Assembly (NCBI GenBank): GCA_038380435.1
Contig: JAWZYU010000001.1
Location: 16,348,001 to 16,412,000, forward strand
Direction of reading: 5' to 3'
Length of the DNA: 64,000 bases
DNA from: Ryuthela nishihirai
Taxonomy: Eukaryota; Arthropoda; Arachnida; Araneae; Heptathelidae
Below the pieces are notes generated by a model. The model worked only from the letters and a program-made list of their open reading frames with translations. It was not told the origin of the DNA and searched no databases. Shown here in pieces: positions 45,278 through 56,782 of this stretch (the stretch's first letter is position 1; each line of letters opens with the position of its first letter). Made by a program: the position numbers and the translations under genes.

Positions 45278-45758
45278 CAGTTCTCGCAAACTTTTTTAAT
45301 TCTGCGGCACATTGAATCTAATTTTTTTTCCGCGGCACATTGAATCTAAATTTTCTCCCGCGGCACACTGAATCTAATTTTTTTTCCGCGGCACACCTAA
45401 AAAAGAATAAAAGCAAACTCTATATAATCGACATTATATTTGCGCTTTGTTGAAGTCATCAGCCTGGTTTTACTTGAAGATTTGATCTCGTTCTTTAACT
45501 CATAACTCGGTGTTTGTTTCAAATATTTGTCCATTCTATGGTTTGAAATAATCAAAAATTAATACCAAAATTTGGAAAAAGCTTGATAAATACTTACAAG
45601 ATCCCAGTTGATAAAATCTGAAAGATTTTTATTAAAGCACGTCGATAGCACGTCTATATTAAAGCACGTCGATAACACAAGTCAAGTCAAAATGAAATCT
45701 TTGGAATATCTAGTGTCAATTTGAAAATCTCTCGCGGCACACAGTTTGCGAGACACTG
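45278..45758. mobile_element. hAT-type MITE with perfect 8-bp TSD
   Basis: 481 bp. Starts 'cagttctcgcaaac' and ends 'gtttgcgagacactg', an inverted pair with CAG tips. Direct repeat GCTTAGAC at 45270-45277 and 45759-45766. Just inside the left end are four tandem units of 28-29 bp beginning GCGGCACA (45304, 45332, 45360, 45389), and the right end carries the inverted 'cgcggcacac'. Non-coding. Confidence 0.85.
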
Positions 45759-45766
45759 GCTTAGAC

Positions 45767-46044
45767 CATTCCTGTCAAAATGATAAAATATATTTAATAA
45801 AATTTAAAAACTTCAACTTTTGCATTTGCAAGGTCCTCAAATCATCATTATTAATGTAATGATAACCTTTTGATTGTTTCCACTTCAATTATATTTCTAA
45901 CAACATAACAGTCAAATAAATGCACAGCATTTGACACAGATAAAATCTCATATTAGACATAATATTCATATTAATTACGTATAGATTTATATTAATTGCA
46001 TAAAGATTCCTATTAGACATTAGCATAAATAAGGGGCTGGCATT
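45767..46044. other. AT-rich spacer
   Basis: Begins with a 28-bp word (45764-45791) that recurs at 48398-48425. Nothing else recognised. Confidence 0.4.
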
Positions 46045-46285
46045 ATCAATACTTTTCCAGCCTTGTGATCTGTTGATTTCAGGTTCGAGACTTTACCGTG
46101 TTTTCGTTGAGATATTATCCACTAACTCTAGCTTTATCTCCGGTAAGAAAAGAGACGGAGACGGACTTGAAAGGCTGCGGTCAAAGGGAAGAATTTAAGC
46201 TATGGCCTGTATGTAGTACAGCCGTACTCTGTGCACGTTAGGATCCTTGTGAACTGGCAATTTATTCCATTGCTAGTAAAACAAC
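46045..46285 (+). mobile_element. SINE-A, heavily decayed
   Basis: Recognisable words in order: 'aggttcgagact', 'cgttgagatattatcc', 'gacttgaaaggctgcggtc', 'ctctgtgcacgttag', 'tagtaaaacaac'. Confidence 0.65.
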
Positions 46286-48616
46286 AGATTCAAACGAAAT
46301 ACTATAATTCTGTAAATAATTCCACAACCAACCTATGCTAACCAGAAATGCACAAATTCAAATAGTAATCAATTTGTGGCTTGAAATGTTCTTAACTTTC
46401 AAACCCTTACCACATGTATATCAAAAATATAAGTGCATTGAACCGTCCTATAGTTCTTCTCAGAGAAAGGTCGAAATCCAAACTATCCTAGAGCTCAAAA
46501 TTTAAGGTAATATCAAGTTTAGAAGAAAAAAAAACACGAAATATGATGTACATGTAAATTTTGAAAAGTGGATGACTGAAAATGGCTGCACACTTAACAG
46601 ATGCTACCAGGAGCATATGAATTAGGGTTCCTATAAAAGAGCGCTTGGCTTGGGGTTCGCTATTCGATGTTCATAGGAGAAGATCAGCAGTTGAGATTTC
46701 TTGAGCTTCAGATTTAGATAGATTTTGCATTTACCTAGTCCTTTTAAGGACATGGTATGACATGTTTGACATGTTACAGTTGAGTAACCGAGTGCCGAGG
46801 TAGGGTAGCCAGCTACTGCGGAGACTAGGATCAACGTAGCAGGTGTACTTTTTATGGTACTTTATAAATTGCTTTTGCGTTTATCAGACTTTCGATTAGA
46901 GTTTCAATTTTGCCTTATTCATTTGAAATTTCTTTTCAGTCTGCTGAGCAGTTTGCTGATTGCTTTCTATCATCGTTAGCAGTGTTCAAGCTTTGTACTA
47001 GTGGCGGCTCATCATTAGGGGCCAGATTGGAATAAATAATATTTTACATGGATATATTCTCTCTAAAATACCTTGCCCGTTTTATTTCATTTCAATAAGC
47101 ATTTTAGTGAAATAATACACTCGAAACCGTCTTGCGCGCCTTAATCATCAGCGCGAAATATTACTAGAAAGCTTTAAGTCCCATTCTCCACCCCAGAGAC
47201 AATTCTCGAAGCCTCCCCTGAACTAAATTCTCGACCCCCGCATCCTGAAACAAAATCCTGGAATACGTGCTTGACGTAAGAACAATATATATATATGGAA
47301 AAAGCGCTTATGTGCTTTTTCCAGTCTAATCGATGTTCCTTTTTTCACCGAGGACACAGTTAGTGTTAGCGGAGAAAACCACCAACGTTGCGCATATACC
47401 ATGTTAGCCATCACCGCCCTTACTAATTGGCTTTTCTGCATACAATATTATGTTGGCCCCATTTGTTTAGAAACTCACGAGTCACCACTATTTTATACTT
47501 ATGATTTTGATACTCAGTTCACTGATTCCTGTAACCCACGCTTGTTCTTGGAAAGCTCTTGTACCTTCGGCTCATATCAATAATAAGAATAATGTCTGTC
47601 AATGTGTGTGTCTATGTGTGCGTACTCATCAGGAAATCATGGGAGACTCTTCAGAATTTTGCAAAGTGTTTCTGGCTGTCGTCCGAGTTGCAATGCCGAA
47701 TTTCAAGTCGAAATTACAAAAGTTCCAATTGGTGAGGAAGGGGATTGCTAAATATAAAAATATTTACTATTCTATTCCTAGGGGAAACCGAAGTTGCTAC
47801 CATATCATACTATTGTGCCATTGACTGCTTCCTAACTGTGAACTCAAGAGTGATAACAACATTTAAATCTACTGCTGTTGCCAGATTGCCCACATTCCGA
47901 AAGTCATTATTATTTTAAGGCATTCCATTGCAAGTAGGGTCCTGACTTTTTTTAACCCCTAAAAGGAAACCCGCGTACGAAACTTGGAACCCTTCAGTTA
48001 AGGACTTCGTGAACAGCAGGGTAACAGGATCTGCCGAAACGGAAATAAAAAATGGAAGAATGGCGGAATGGAAAGAATGGAAACCACGGTCTATGAGAGC
48101 TCACACTGACTTCAACGACTTCAAAAAAGCCGAATTCGTGTTGAATCTGTGCTAAAGAGACGAGGTAGGGAGGGAGGGGGGGACTGAGGTACTCACAAGA
48201 CTAACCTATAGTGCATTGAAAACCAGAATATGCAGATTAAAAGTGAGACCAGGTCATCTAGTTTTAAAAATCTGTGCCATTACTCATTAAAAAAAAAGAC
48301 TGAAACAGCCTGCGATCTTTAAATTCTCATTGATTAAGTAAATCTGAGTTACTCTACTCAGTTTGATACATTTTTTTTTTAAACGACAGTAGAGCATAAA
48401 CCATTCTTGTCAAAATGATAAAATATGCTTCTTAAATATTAATTATGTCAACATTAGCAGCCGTGGGAGATAGTTCCTATCTTTCACAGCTAAATGATGC
48501 CCTTTAAACCACAGAGCGGAAAATTAAAAGATTTCTTAAATCAGACATTTTGAACTGTCTGCTACCAGAGGAGATTGATTATATTAATCGACTTATCCAG
48601 CAAGTTCGTGTAGACT
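46286..48616. other. Long stretch without recognisable genes
   Basis: About 2.3 kb. A small hairpin ('ggaaaaagcgc' with its near complement) at 47296-47321 and a 'cagtggcggctcatc'-like word near 46999 that could be a lone transposon end. Overlapping open frames at 47.4-47.8 kb resemble no family I know. Confidence 0.4.
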
Positions 48617-48985
48617 GAGTTGTTGTTTGGTTGTTTATCTCTGAGAGGAACCTTTATTCATACAATGGAATATGCGGCCAGGTCACAAGGATGCCAAGGG
48701 GCAAAAGAGGTTAGGGAAAAAGGAACTCACTGGGTAGCTATTAGGAGACAGATTGAAGCCTCCCGTCAAGGTCATCAGACTGTTGTTTAACGTGTACGGA
48801 CTATAGCTTTCACGCACACATGTCACTTCTTTACATTCGATCCGAAGAGCGCGGCCATTCCAATTGGTATACATCACCCATCGGTGTCCATTTTCACACC
48901 TAGGGAAGGGGGGGATTAGAATCTCAAACTAAAATATCAGATTAAGAGCCCTGCGCAGCTACCTACTGAGCCACCCACGCCCTCT
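48617..48985 (-). mobile_element. SINE-A, diverged
   Basis: Tail 'ggttgtttatctctgagagg' at the left, head 'ctactgagccacccacgcc' at the right, with the core between them degraded. Confidence 0.82.
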
Positions 48986-49017
48986 TTCGAGCGAGGAAAA
49001 GGATTTCACAATATATA

Positions 49018-50537
49018 CAACTGATGTTCATAATTTAAGAAAGTTGAACAAAACTGTAAATATTTCAAGAACTAATTTTTGGAACTTAATGAAAGTTTCA
49101 GAGGATATTTAGCATGACATAACTCACATTTATCGGTTTATTAACTTGCATTTATCAATGCAAAAGACTGTGACACACAAATTAAGCTGTCGATAAAAGC
49201 AGGCTCGGCAACGGGCGTTTTTCATTTCCAATTAAGAGCGGCTTTAACGAGCGTTTCAAATTACAGGTTTGTTAAAATGCAAAGAAGGAACCATTTCGAT
49301 GACGATCAGTGGTGTAGTGTCAACGGATGGATAGAAGCAGAACAGTCAAAAAGAGAAGTTGTCAGATTCGTGATTATGCCGGAAAGTGTAATTTCCAGAC
49401 TCTAGAGATGTTTCCGAAACCCCAGAACATGCTTTAGAAGAAAGAATCAGAGTAGACCCAGAAGAACAAAAACTTCAAGATGATAGTTTCCTGTCCCTAA
49501 CTGCAAGGTTCAATAGAATGCCAATGAGTCAACTTGCATTGGATAGCTCTCGCAGGAAGGACAGTATCCAGAGTAAATGTATCCCGACGACTTCATCAAA
49601 AAAGGTTATACGCTAGACCTGTAGTGTGCGTACCACTAATCTCATCTCATCGGAAGTCACGATTGGAATGGAGCAGGCAGCACCTCAATTGGATCAATGA
49701 CCAATGGGGACAGGTTCTCTTTTCGGATGAATTACGATACAGAGTACGTAATGGTTCTATCTGCTAATGCATCTGGGGAAAGTTTGGGACATGTTATCAT
49801 CCCCTGAATATATTGGAAAGGGACTTTTATGATGGGAGTGATTTATTGGTCTAAATAGGTATCACTATCAATGGCCGCACTGACCTGCATGTCTACTCGG
49901 GAGGGACTGCCCTAAAATAGAGAAACGAGATTCTAGAAGCATATGGCAGACTATTTAGAGGTGTCTTCGGATCAGATTCATTTTTATGGATGATAACATT
50001 CGTCCACATAGAGCTCAGATAGCGTAGGAATATATCGAGAGTGAAAATATCCAAAGAATGGATTGGTCAGCAAGTTCCCTCACATAAATCACATTTAACA
50101 TGCATGGGATGCTTTGGGAAGGCGGGTTGAAAGTCGTTATCCTCCTCCAAGGACCTTTCATGAGCTGAGAAATGCTCTTATAGAAGAGTGAGCTTTGCTC
50201 TCCTCTGCATTGTTCGGTAACCTTATTATAATCGAATCATGGAGGCTCGTTGTATAATCTGTATTGTTGTTTAGGCTAATCACACTTCCTAAATAACGTC
50301 AACTCGATATCTGAGGTGTTCGATAATTTTCTCATAATTGGAACGATTTTCTGATATATTTTTGAGTGGAAATTTAATTTTATGATTGGACAAATATTCT
50401 GAAATAATCTTTATTTCCAATATAAATATTATTATGTCTGATACTAAATATCCTCTGAAACTTTCGCTAAATTCTTAAAAGGAGTTTTCGAGATATTTGC
50501 TTTTTAGTTCAACTTCATGAAATTATGAACCACAATG
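49018..50537 (+). mobile_element. Tc1-type transposon, fourth family
   Basis: TA-flanked (49016-49017, 50538-50539). The ends pair over about 95 bp: 'gttcataatttaag..gttgaac' and 'gaaagtttcagaggatattt' on the left, with their complements at 50440-50530. It encloses a plus-strand transposase relic. Confidence 0.88.
49277..50260 (+). pseudogene. Tc1 transposase, broken
   Basis: ATG at 49277. WCSVNGWIEAEQSKREVVRF then a SVISRL helix, a SRRLHQKRLYARPVV block, RLEWSRQHLNWINDQWGQVLFSDE (first Asp present), and MDDNIRPHRAQI (second Asp present). The SPDLNPIEH block is degraded. Stops and indels throughout. Confidence 0.85.
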
Positions 50538-50804
50538 TACTCACCTAATATTGTAGAGATAAAGCTGCCGTTAGCAATTGTAATATGAGCACCACATAAT
50601 GATGAAATCGAATCTGAAAATCTCTCCTAGATAGCCGATATTGATAATAAGACCCAAAATGTAACCTACAAATACACCAGAACAACTCAAATCGCCTCTG
50701 TCTCGTATGGGAATCTTGTTTTTAAAGAAAAGGAAGTTTTTCCTTTACCTACGTTTTCACTCCTTGAAAGTTTTAATATGTACTAAAGGATGGTGGGGAA
50801 AAAT

Positions 50805-51000
50805 GCAATTAATATTTTATTAGTAATTATACAACATAAAAAGATTTACATTTTATTTCTCAAATTTAAAAAATTCCATTTCGCACACCCCTCTGAGTAA
50901 AGTGAGTAGAATATTGCTGTCATTGGAATATCTCTTGAAAAGCTTCCATCGAAATTTCAACTTTCTGTTGTAAACAAATCATTTGCAAAAGCAGGTAATA
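50805..51000 (+). repeat. Diverged single unit of the 51.6-kb tandem repeat
   Basis: Shares 'aatattttattagta', the 'caccccctgggagtaa'-like word, 'attgctgtcattggaat' and a 'catttgcaa' end with the first unit at 51579. Isolated from the array by about 580 bp. Confidence 0.6.
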
Positions 51001-51113
51001 AGTTCCTTAACCCAATACAAGCTGTTCAACGACTGTCTGGATGAACGTGAATGGAGAATAGGATAAATGCTTCTAAAAGCAATTCTATTATGTTCGCACA
51101 TCGTAGTCTTCAC

Positions 51114-51330
51114 GGGGGCGGGGGTGGCTCAGTCGGTAGCGCACCAGGCTCGTAATCTGTAGTTCCCAGGTTCGAGTCCCAGCTGGGTCAGCGTTGAGAT
51201 TTATCTCCGCAAAATTCCCCGCCCTGCCCACGGTCAGTAGGGGACACCGATGGGCTTGGAAAGACCGCCGTCCGTCGGATGGGACGTTAAGCCGTGGCCC
51301 GTGTGCGGGAGAGCCATACCCTGTGCCCAC
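51114..51330 (+). mobile_element. SINE-A, 3'-truncated
   Basis: Near-consensus head and core, ending abruptly after 'gccataccctgtgc'. The tail is missing. Confidence 0.93.
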
Positions 51331-51386
51331 CATGGCCAAATAGGCATATCTTTCCGATGAAAGAGTTGTGAGTGAATTCGCCTGGT

Positions 51387-51461
51387 ACAGTCGCTCAAAA
51401 AAGTATTTTTCTGAATTCTGTAATCAACCATAGCGTTCGGATACTTTTTTGAGCGACTGTA
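51387..51461. mobile_element. 75-bp palindromic MITE
   Basis: 'tacagtcgctcaaaaaagta' at 51387 and its exact complement at the right end (51461), with about 33 bp between. TA tips suggest a Tc1/mariner-type miniature element. Confidence 0.8.
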
Positions 51462-51578
51462 CTCTGTATCAGTTATTGATGAACTCTGATCTCAGATTCC
51501 ATGGTAACAAGCCTTGACGTTTCCACATTTAGTGATATGTAACGATACCTGTTAAAACTATCTAAATATTTGAAAAAT

Positions 51579-52760
51579 GCGAATTATAATATTTTATTAG
51601 TACCAATCCAACTAAAAAAGAGTTTTCCAATTATCACTTTAAAAAAGAGTTGTGTTTTCCACCCCCTGGGAGTAAGGAGTCAAGTCATTGTTGTCAATGG
51701 AATCTTGGCAACCTTCACATTCCACTACCAAAAAAAAATCAAATTTCTAGCATAAATACATCGTTTGCAATATTCGTTTAAAATTTTAGAATTTTTAAAG
51801 TTTTCTACCATTAGAGGACGTAATTTTAACTTTAGGGAGGTTCGGAAAGTTCAAATCGTAATATTTTATCAATACATATCCAACCTAGAAAATACCCCCT
51901 CAAGCAGCTGCTTGCCACAGAGGTCTGACAGGAGCCTGTCAGTTTATATGCCACAGTAGAAGATCTGAGAGGATGGCAGGACCTCAGCAGAAAAACGACA
52001 CAAACAGCCATTCCTTACCCGGGGCTCGAACCCAGGTCCCGTAGATCAGTAGCCAAGCGCGCTAACCACTCGGCCACAGGACGGCCCCAACCTAGAAAGA
52101 ATCTTTAACTCTATAAACAAACAATTATCTTCTAAAATGAAAAAAGGTCTCGTTTTCAACTCACTCTGGGTTTAAGAGGCCAATTCATTGTTGTCAATGA
52201 AAACTTCATGACGTTCACATTCCACCATCAGAATTTCAATTTTCTAGCTTACTACATTGTTCGCAATATTCGTTTAAAATTTTAAAATTTTCAATTTTTT
52301 CACCATTAGAGGGCGTAATTATAATATTTGGAAGATTCTGAAAGTACGAATCATAATATTTCATTAATTCCTATCCAACCGAAAAATAATTTTTTACTTA
52401 TTAAAACAAACAATTATCTTCTAAAACAAAAAAGTTCGTTTTCCCACCTCATTGAGTTTAAGGGCCCAATTCATTGTTAGCAATGGAAACTGCATCACCA
52501 CAAAAATTATAAAGCTTTAAAAATAATAATTATAAGTTTTTGAAAATTATAAAAATTTCAATATTAGCATAAATACATCGTTTGCAATATTCGTTTGAAA
52601 TTTTGGAATTTTCAAAAGTTTTCACCGTTAGAGGGCGCATTTAGAGTTTTCGGGAGATTCGGAAACTGCCTATCACAAAATTTTCTGAATACCTATCCAA
52701 CACAAAATTATTTTTAAATTTTCTATATGAAACAAAAATTCGATGTCTAGACGGATGGAT
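51579..52760 (+). repeat. Tandem array, unit ~270-320 bp
   Basis: Three units. Anchor words 'aatattttatta..tatccaac' start at 51588, 51860, 52356 and 52677; 'cgtttgcaatattcgttt' at about 51766, 52257 and 52579; 'accattagagggcg' near their ends. The array is interrupted by a SINE-B at 51892-52086. Confidence 0.8.
51892..52086 (-). mobile_element. SINE-B with perfect 12-bp TSD
   Basis: Flanked by CCAACCTAGAAA at 51880-51891 and 52087-52098, which defines the 195-bp element exactly. Tail at the left ('taccccctcaagcagctg'), antisense tRNA head at the right ('ctcgaacccaggtccc', 'aaccactcggccacagg'). Confidence 0.96.
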
Positions 52761-52809
52761 AGAAGACAAAGCGAAATTATTACCTCGTTCTCTTTGAAAA
52801 CGAGATAAT

Positions 52810-53572
52810 AAAGCAAACAAATAAACAACAACAAATAGTGAAAAAAAAAGGTAAAGAAAGATAACAAATAGCAAAAAGAGAGGGAGAAAGACAACAAATT
52901 ATAAAAATGAGAGAAAGACAAAAATAGTAGAAAACGAGAGAAAGACAAATGGTAAAAAAGACAGAAAAAGACAAAAAATAGTAAAAAAGAGAGAAAGACA
53001 AAAAAAAATAGTAAAAAAGAGAGAAAGACAAAAAAATAGTAAAAAAAGAGAGAAAGACAAATGATAAGAAGAGAGAGAGAAGAAAACAAAAGGTTAAAAA
53101 AGAGATAGAAATACAATAAATAGCAAAAAGAAAGAGAGAAAGACAACAATTGTTAAAAAGAGAGAAAGAAAAACAACAAATAGTTAAAAAACATGAGTAG
53201 AGATAAAGACAGCAAATAGTAAAAAGAGAGAGAGAAAGACAACAAATAGTAAAAAAAAAGAGAGCGAATACATGAAATAGTAAAAAAAGAGAGAGAAGAC
53301 ATGAAATAGTTAAAAAGAGAGAGAGAGATAAGACATGAAATAGTTAAAAAAAAGAGAGAAAGACAAAAAATAGTTAAAAAAAAGAGAGAGAGAGAGAAGA
53401 AAACAATTAGTAAAAAAAAAGAGAGAGAGAGAAGACATGAAATAGTAAAAAAGAGACAAAGAGAAGAAATAGTAAAAAACAGAGAAAAGGATAACAAAAA
53501 GTGAAAAAAAAAAGAGAAAAGACGACAAATAGTAAAACAAAAGAGAAAAAGACAACAAATAGTAAAAAAGCT
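52810..53572. repeat. Purine-rich tandem array (~27-bp unit)
   Basis: About 760 bp of imperfect units of the type 'agagagaaagacaacaaata' followed by 'gtaaaaa'. Strong strand bias: purines on the plus strand. Open frames across it on the minus strand are low-complexity Ser/Leu/Phe/Tyr runs and are not genes. Confidence 0.9.
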
Positions 53573-55017
53573 GATAATTTAAAAGTAATAATTAAAATCT
53601 TCCTGATAAATATTAAAAAAACAATATTTAAGACTAGCCTGATGTCGTGACGACCAAAATCTTAAAACTCAATCAGATGTGCTTATTTTATTACACAAAG
53701 AAATCAGACTAAGAAATCTGTCCCTGAGTCTGAATTATTTTGAAATCTTAAAATATCACCTACCCAACCCATTTTCATCATCATACCTGTTGTATTTCCC
53801 AGCCTCGTGCACACCTCAAAGTCGAATATAATCATAATATCATTTTCTAACAGATAAAAACCAACAAAATATCGTATCAGTCAGATATTTTGACATCAAG
53901 AGTTGAAGACATGATTTAAGCTAATAATTTATGTAAAACGATCCTAATCAGCTTTCTGAAAAAATTCAAAATTAAAATTTCAATAACAAAGAATATTCTA
54001 TATACGTGAAATTAATTTTAATAGCCTATTTTTTTTTCGTGCAGAAAAAATAAATTAAAGCAGCTAATGTTTTGTAAAAATATCATCAGTTTATTGAAAT
54101 TGTATAAAAACTCAGCTATTCATTGAGTTTCGTATTTCAACACATGAAATAACTTCCACATTTTCAGCAATTCATCATTTCTTCTGACCACAATACAAAA
54201 CTAAAATGACCACTCTTCAATTTCCCGAGACTTGCGACATCGCTTTACAGATTTCGTGGACTGAAAATCCTTTTTCATTGGTCTCCATTGTTTAACGACG
54301 GAAAGTAAACGGAAGATTTATTGGGGGTTTCTTTCATCCCTGCACGTTAGAATTGTCAGATGTACCAGAGCAACGGTTTCTGCTGTAAGTTATGTGAACA
54401 AATAAACTTTATTTTTTGTCTTCTCAAGTAGAGAAATTTTTAGTGTATTTCCGCAAAGCGATGTTGTCCTAAACGGAGACCTACAAGGAATCTAAAAATG
54501 AAATCCATTCGATATTAAGAGCTCAGAAATAAAACTAAGAGATGCAGAAGAATATGAAATATTTTCTTATTATCTCAAGAAAAAAATTTCAATTGTTTTA
54601 TGACACCGGAATGTTTACAAATTCCCACTAAAATACGAAAATAAATTTTGATTGAATGATAACTCAGGAATAATAGAAAAAAAAATGTTTTGAAGTCGAT
54701 TCTTGGATGAAACTTACACAGTTAGAAACACTTAACACAGAAGCAAAGAAGGATAAATATTGATAAACATGAAACTACAGTATGGTTCGTTCCGTCGATA
54801 ATACTTTTATACCCAAAAATATTATTATAATGCAAAACGTATATACGAAAATATTAGTTAATGCAGAAATTTGACGCCGAATAAAAGTCTTGAAACTTTC
54901 TCAGATAACATGAAATTTAAAGACAATTGACCGACGTAATCTTAACCACTGTTAGATAAATTTTGAAATGCTTCAATTTATTACTAATTAGGTATTTAAC
55001 AGCAGTGTAAATACACA
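53573..55017. other. AT-rich DNA, nothing recognised
   Basis: About 1.4 kb without coding or repeat signal that I can name. Confidence 0.45.
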
Positions 55018-55081
55018 GGTAGTATCAAGTGAACAGATGTACAGGTTACCTTATATAAACTGGTGAATAATCCTCATCGTA
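55018..55081 (+). repeat. Dispersed 64-bp repeat, copy 1
   Basis: 'ggtagtatcaagtgaacaga' and on; about 88% like 58269-58332 by eye. Directly followed (55085-55140) by three short tandem units of 'gtgtagtgtttttgtttttc' type. Confidence 0.75.
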
Positions 55082-55299
55082 TAGTGTTTTGTTTTTCAAG
55101 TGTAGTGTTTTTGTTTTTCAAGTGTAGTGTTTTTCAACCTTTATAACTTGGCCACACAATTCTGAAATAATCCATTTACTGCTACACACTTGTGTTAAAA
55201 GTCAATTCTTTTGTTTTATTATACACTGAGAGACCAGTTTATTAGGTACAGCTACCTAGTAGTGTGTTGTGCCTCTTTTTGCCTTCAGAACAGCCTGAA

Positions 55300-56130
55300 T
55301 TCATTGGGGCATGGAACTTGCAAGATGCTGGGTGCGTTGTGCAGGAATGTTGTACCACGCGAAAATGATTGTGTAGCCCAGTTGCCGTAAATTAGACGGC
55401 AGCACAGTCTCGCTGCGAACAGCCGTTACCACCTCATCATAAAGGTGCTTGATAGGATTTATATCTGGGGACTGTGAAGCCAATTAAGCAAGGAAAACTC
55501 GTCGGCCTGTTCCTGAACTACTCGGTGACCATACGTGCCTTGTACAGGTACATTATCATGCTGAATGTGGCTATCCGAGTGAGGATAAACTGCAGCTATG
55601 AAGGAATGAACTTGGTCAGCAACCATGTTCAAATACGCTGTAGCGTTCAGATGTCTTTCGATGGGTATCAGGGGGCCTAATGTGTGTAAGGAAAACATTT
55701 CTCACATCTTGTCTAATGTCGTACCTATGCATGCAGACAAGATGACTCCATGGCCTCATGTTGCTTGAGCAGAAATCTGATCCTTCCATCAGCATGATGC
55801 AAAAGAAACCTATGTTCGTATGACTAGGCTATCTTTTATCAGTCCTCCACTGTTCAGTGTCGGTATTGATGTGCCCACTGGGGACATGATTTCGTGTTCT
55901 TCGCTGACAACATTGACACTCGAAAAAGGGACCTTGCCATTCAGGATAAGATCCGATATGCGTTGCATTTGGAGATGGCCTTATGCACAGCAGTGTTTAA
56001 TTCTACTGTGATTTGCCTCATGTGTCCTATCTCTTCGCTTGCACGATTCTCGACAGTCTCCTTTTCCCCCTTTGATACAAAAGCTGTTTTCGTCCACAGT
56101 ATCGCCGATCACTGATAGGTTTTTTTGCTT
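55300..56130 (-). pseudogene. Tc1 transposase, broken
   Basis: Blocks: MFSLHTLGPLIPIERHLNATAY, IQHDNVPVQGTYGHRVVQE, SQSPDINPIKHLYDEVVTAVRSE, AQRTQHLASSMPQ. The catalytic Glu of NPIEH is Lys here, so it could not be active even if the frames were joined. Confidence 0.82.
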
Positions 56131-56187
56131 TTCGCACCATTCTGCTAAACCCTTGAAACGATTGTGCGTGAAAAGCTTGGAAGGACG

Positions 56188-56568
56188 GATCGGGGGTGGC
56201 TTAGACGGTAGCGCGCCAGGCTCGTAATCTGTAGTTCCCAGGTTCGAGTCCCAACTGGGTCAGTGTTGAGATTTATCTCCGCAAAATTCCCCGCCCTGCC
56301 CACGGTCAGTAGGGGACACCGATGGGCTTGGAAAGGCCGCCGTCCGTCGGATGGGACGTTAAGCCGTGGCCCCGTGTGCGAGAGAACCATACCCTGTGCA
56401 CGCTGGATGGCCTTGACGGGAGACTACCATCTATCTCCCAACAGCTGTTCGAGTGGGTCCCCTCTCCCAACCTTCTCTGAGCCTTCGGGGTCCATGTGAC
56501 CTGGCCATTTAGCCCATGGTGTGCAAAAAAGTGCCACTCAGAGGTAAAACAACCCAACCCAACAACCC
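56188..56568 (+). mobile_element. SINE-A with perfect 10-bp TSD
   Basis: Near-consensus copy inside the Tc1 at 55222, flanked by TGGAAGGACG at 56178-56187 and 56569-56578. A short deletion lies at the 'gtgcacgctggatgg' junction. Confidence 0.95.
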
Positions 56569-56782
56569 TGGAAGGACGTCCGTTTGGAAGATGTTAGAAC
56601 TCGCACGCCTAAGACCAACTATAATGCCAGATACACGTTGCTAGTTTTGCGCATTCTGATACTCAATCCAACTCTAACTGATGATTAAAGAGTCTCACAC
56701 TGCGATCACATGACATATCATGTGTTGGAATGAACCGTTTGTGTGACAAAGACCGTATACCTAATAAACTGGCAGTTTTTCT

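Larger units (their letters stand above)
55222..56782 (-). mobile_element. Tc1-type transposon, fifth family, with a SINE-A inside
   Basis: The left end 'cactgagagaccagtttatt' and the complement of the right end near 56780 ('aactgccagtttattaggta') pair. The same family as 58791-60157 and the solo end at 7047. Interrupted by a SINE-A at 56188-56568. Confidence 0.85.

Noticed and set aside
46996..47030. Lone transposon end (cagtggcggctcatc-like)
   Set aside because: No matching inverted end or TSD found nearby.
52673..53558. Minus-strand open frames rich in Ser/Leu/Phe/Tyr resembling a membrane protein
   Set aside because: They are translations of the purine-rich tandem array; low complexity, no start or domain structure.
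55085..55140. hAT end of the CAGTGTTTTTCAACC type
   Set aside because: The word is present within short tandem repeats, but no partner end was found.
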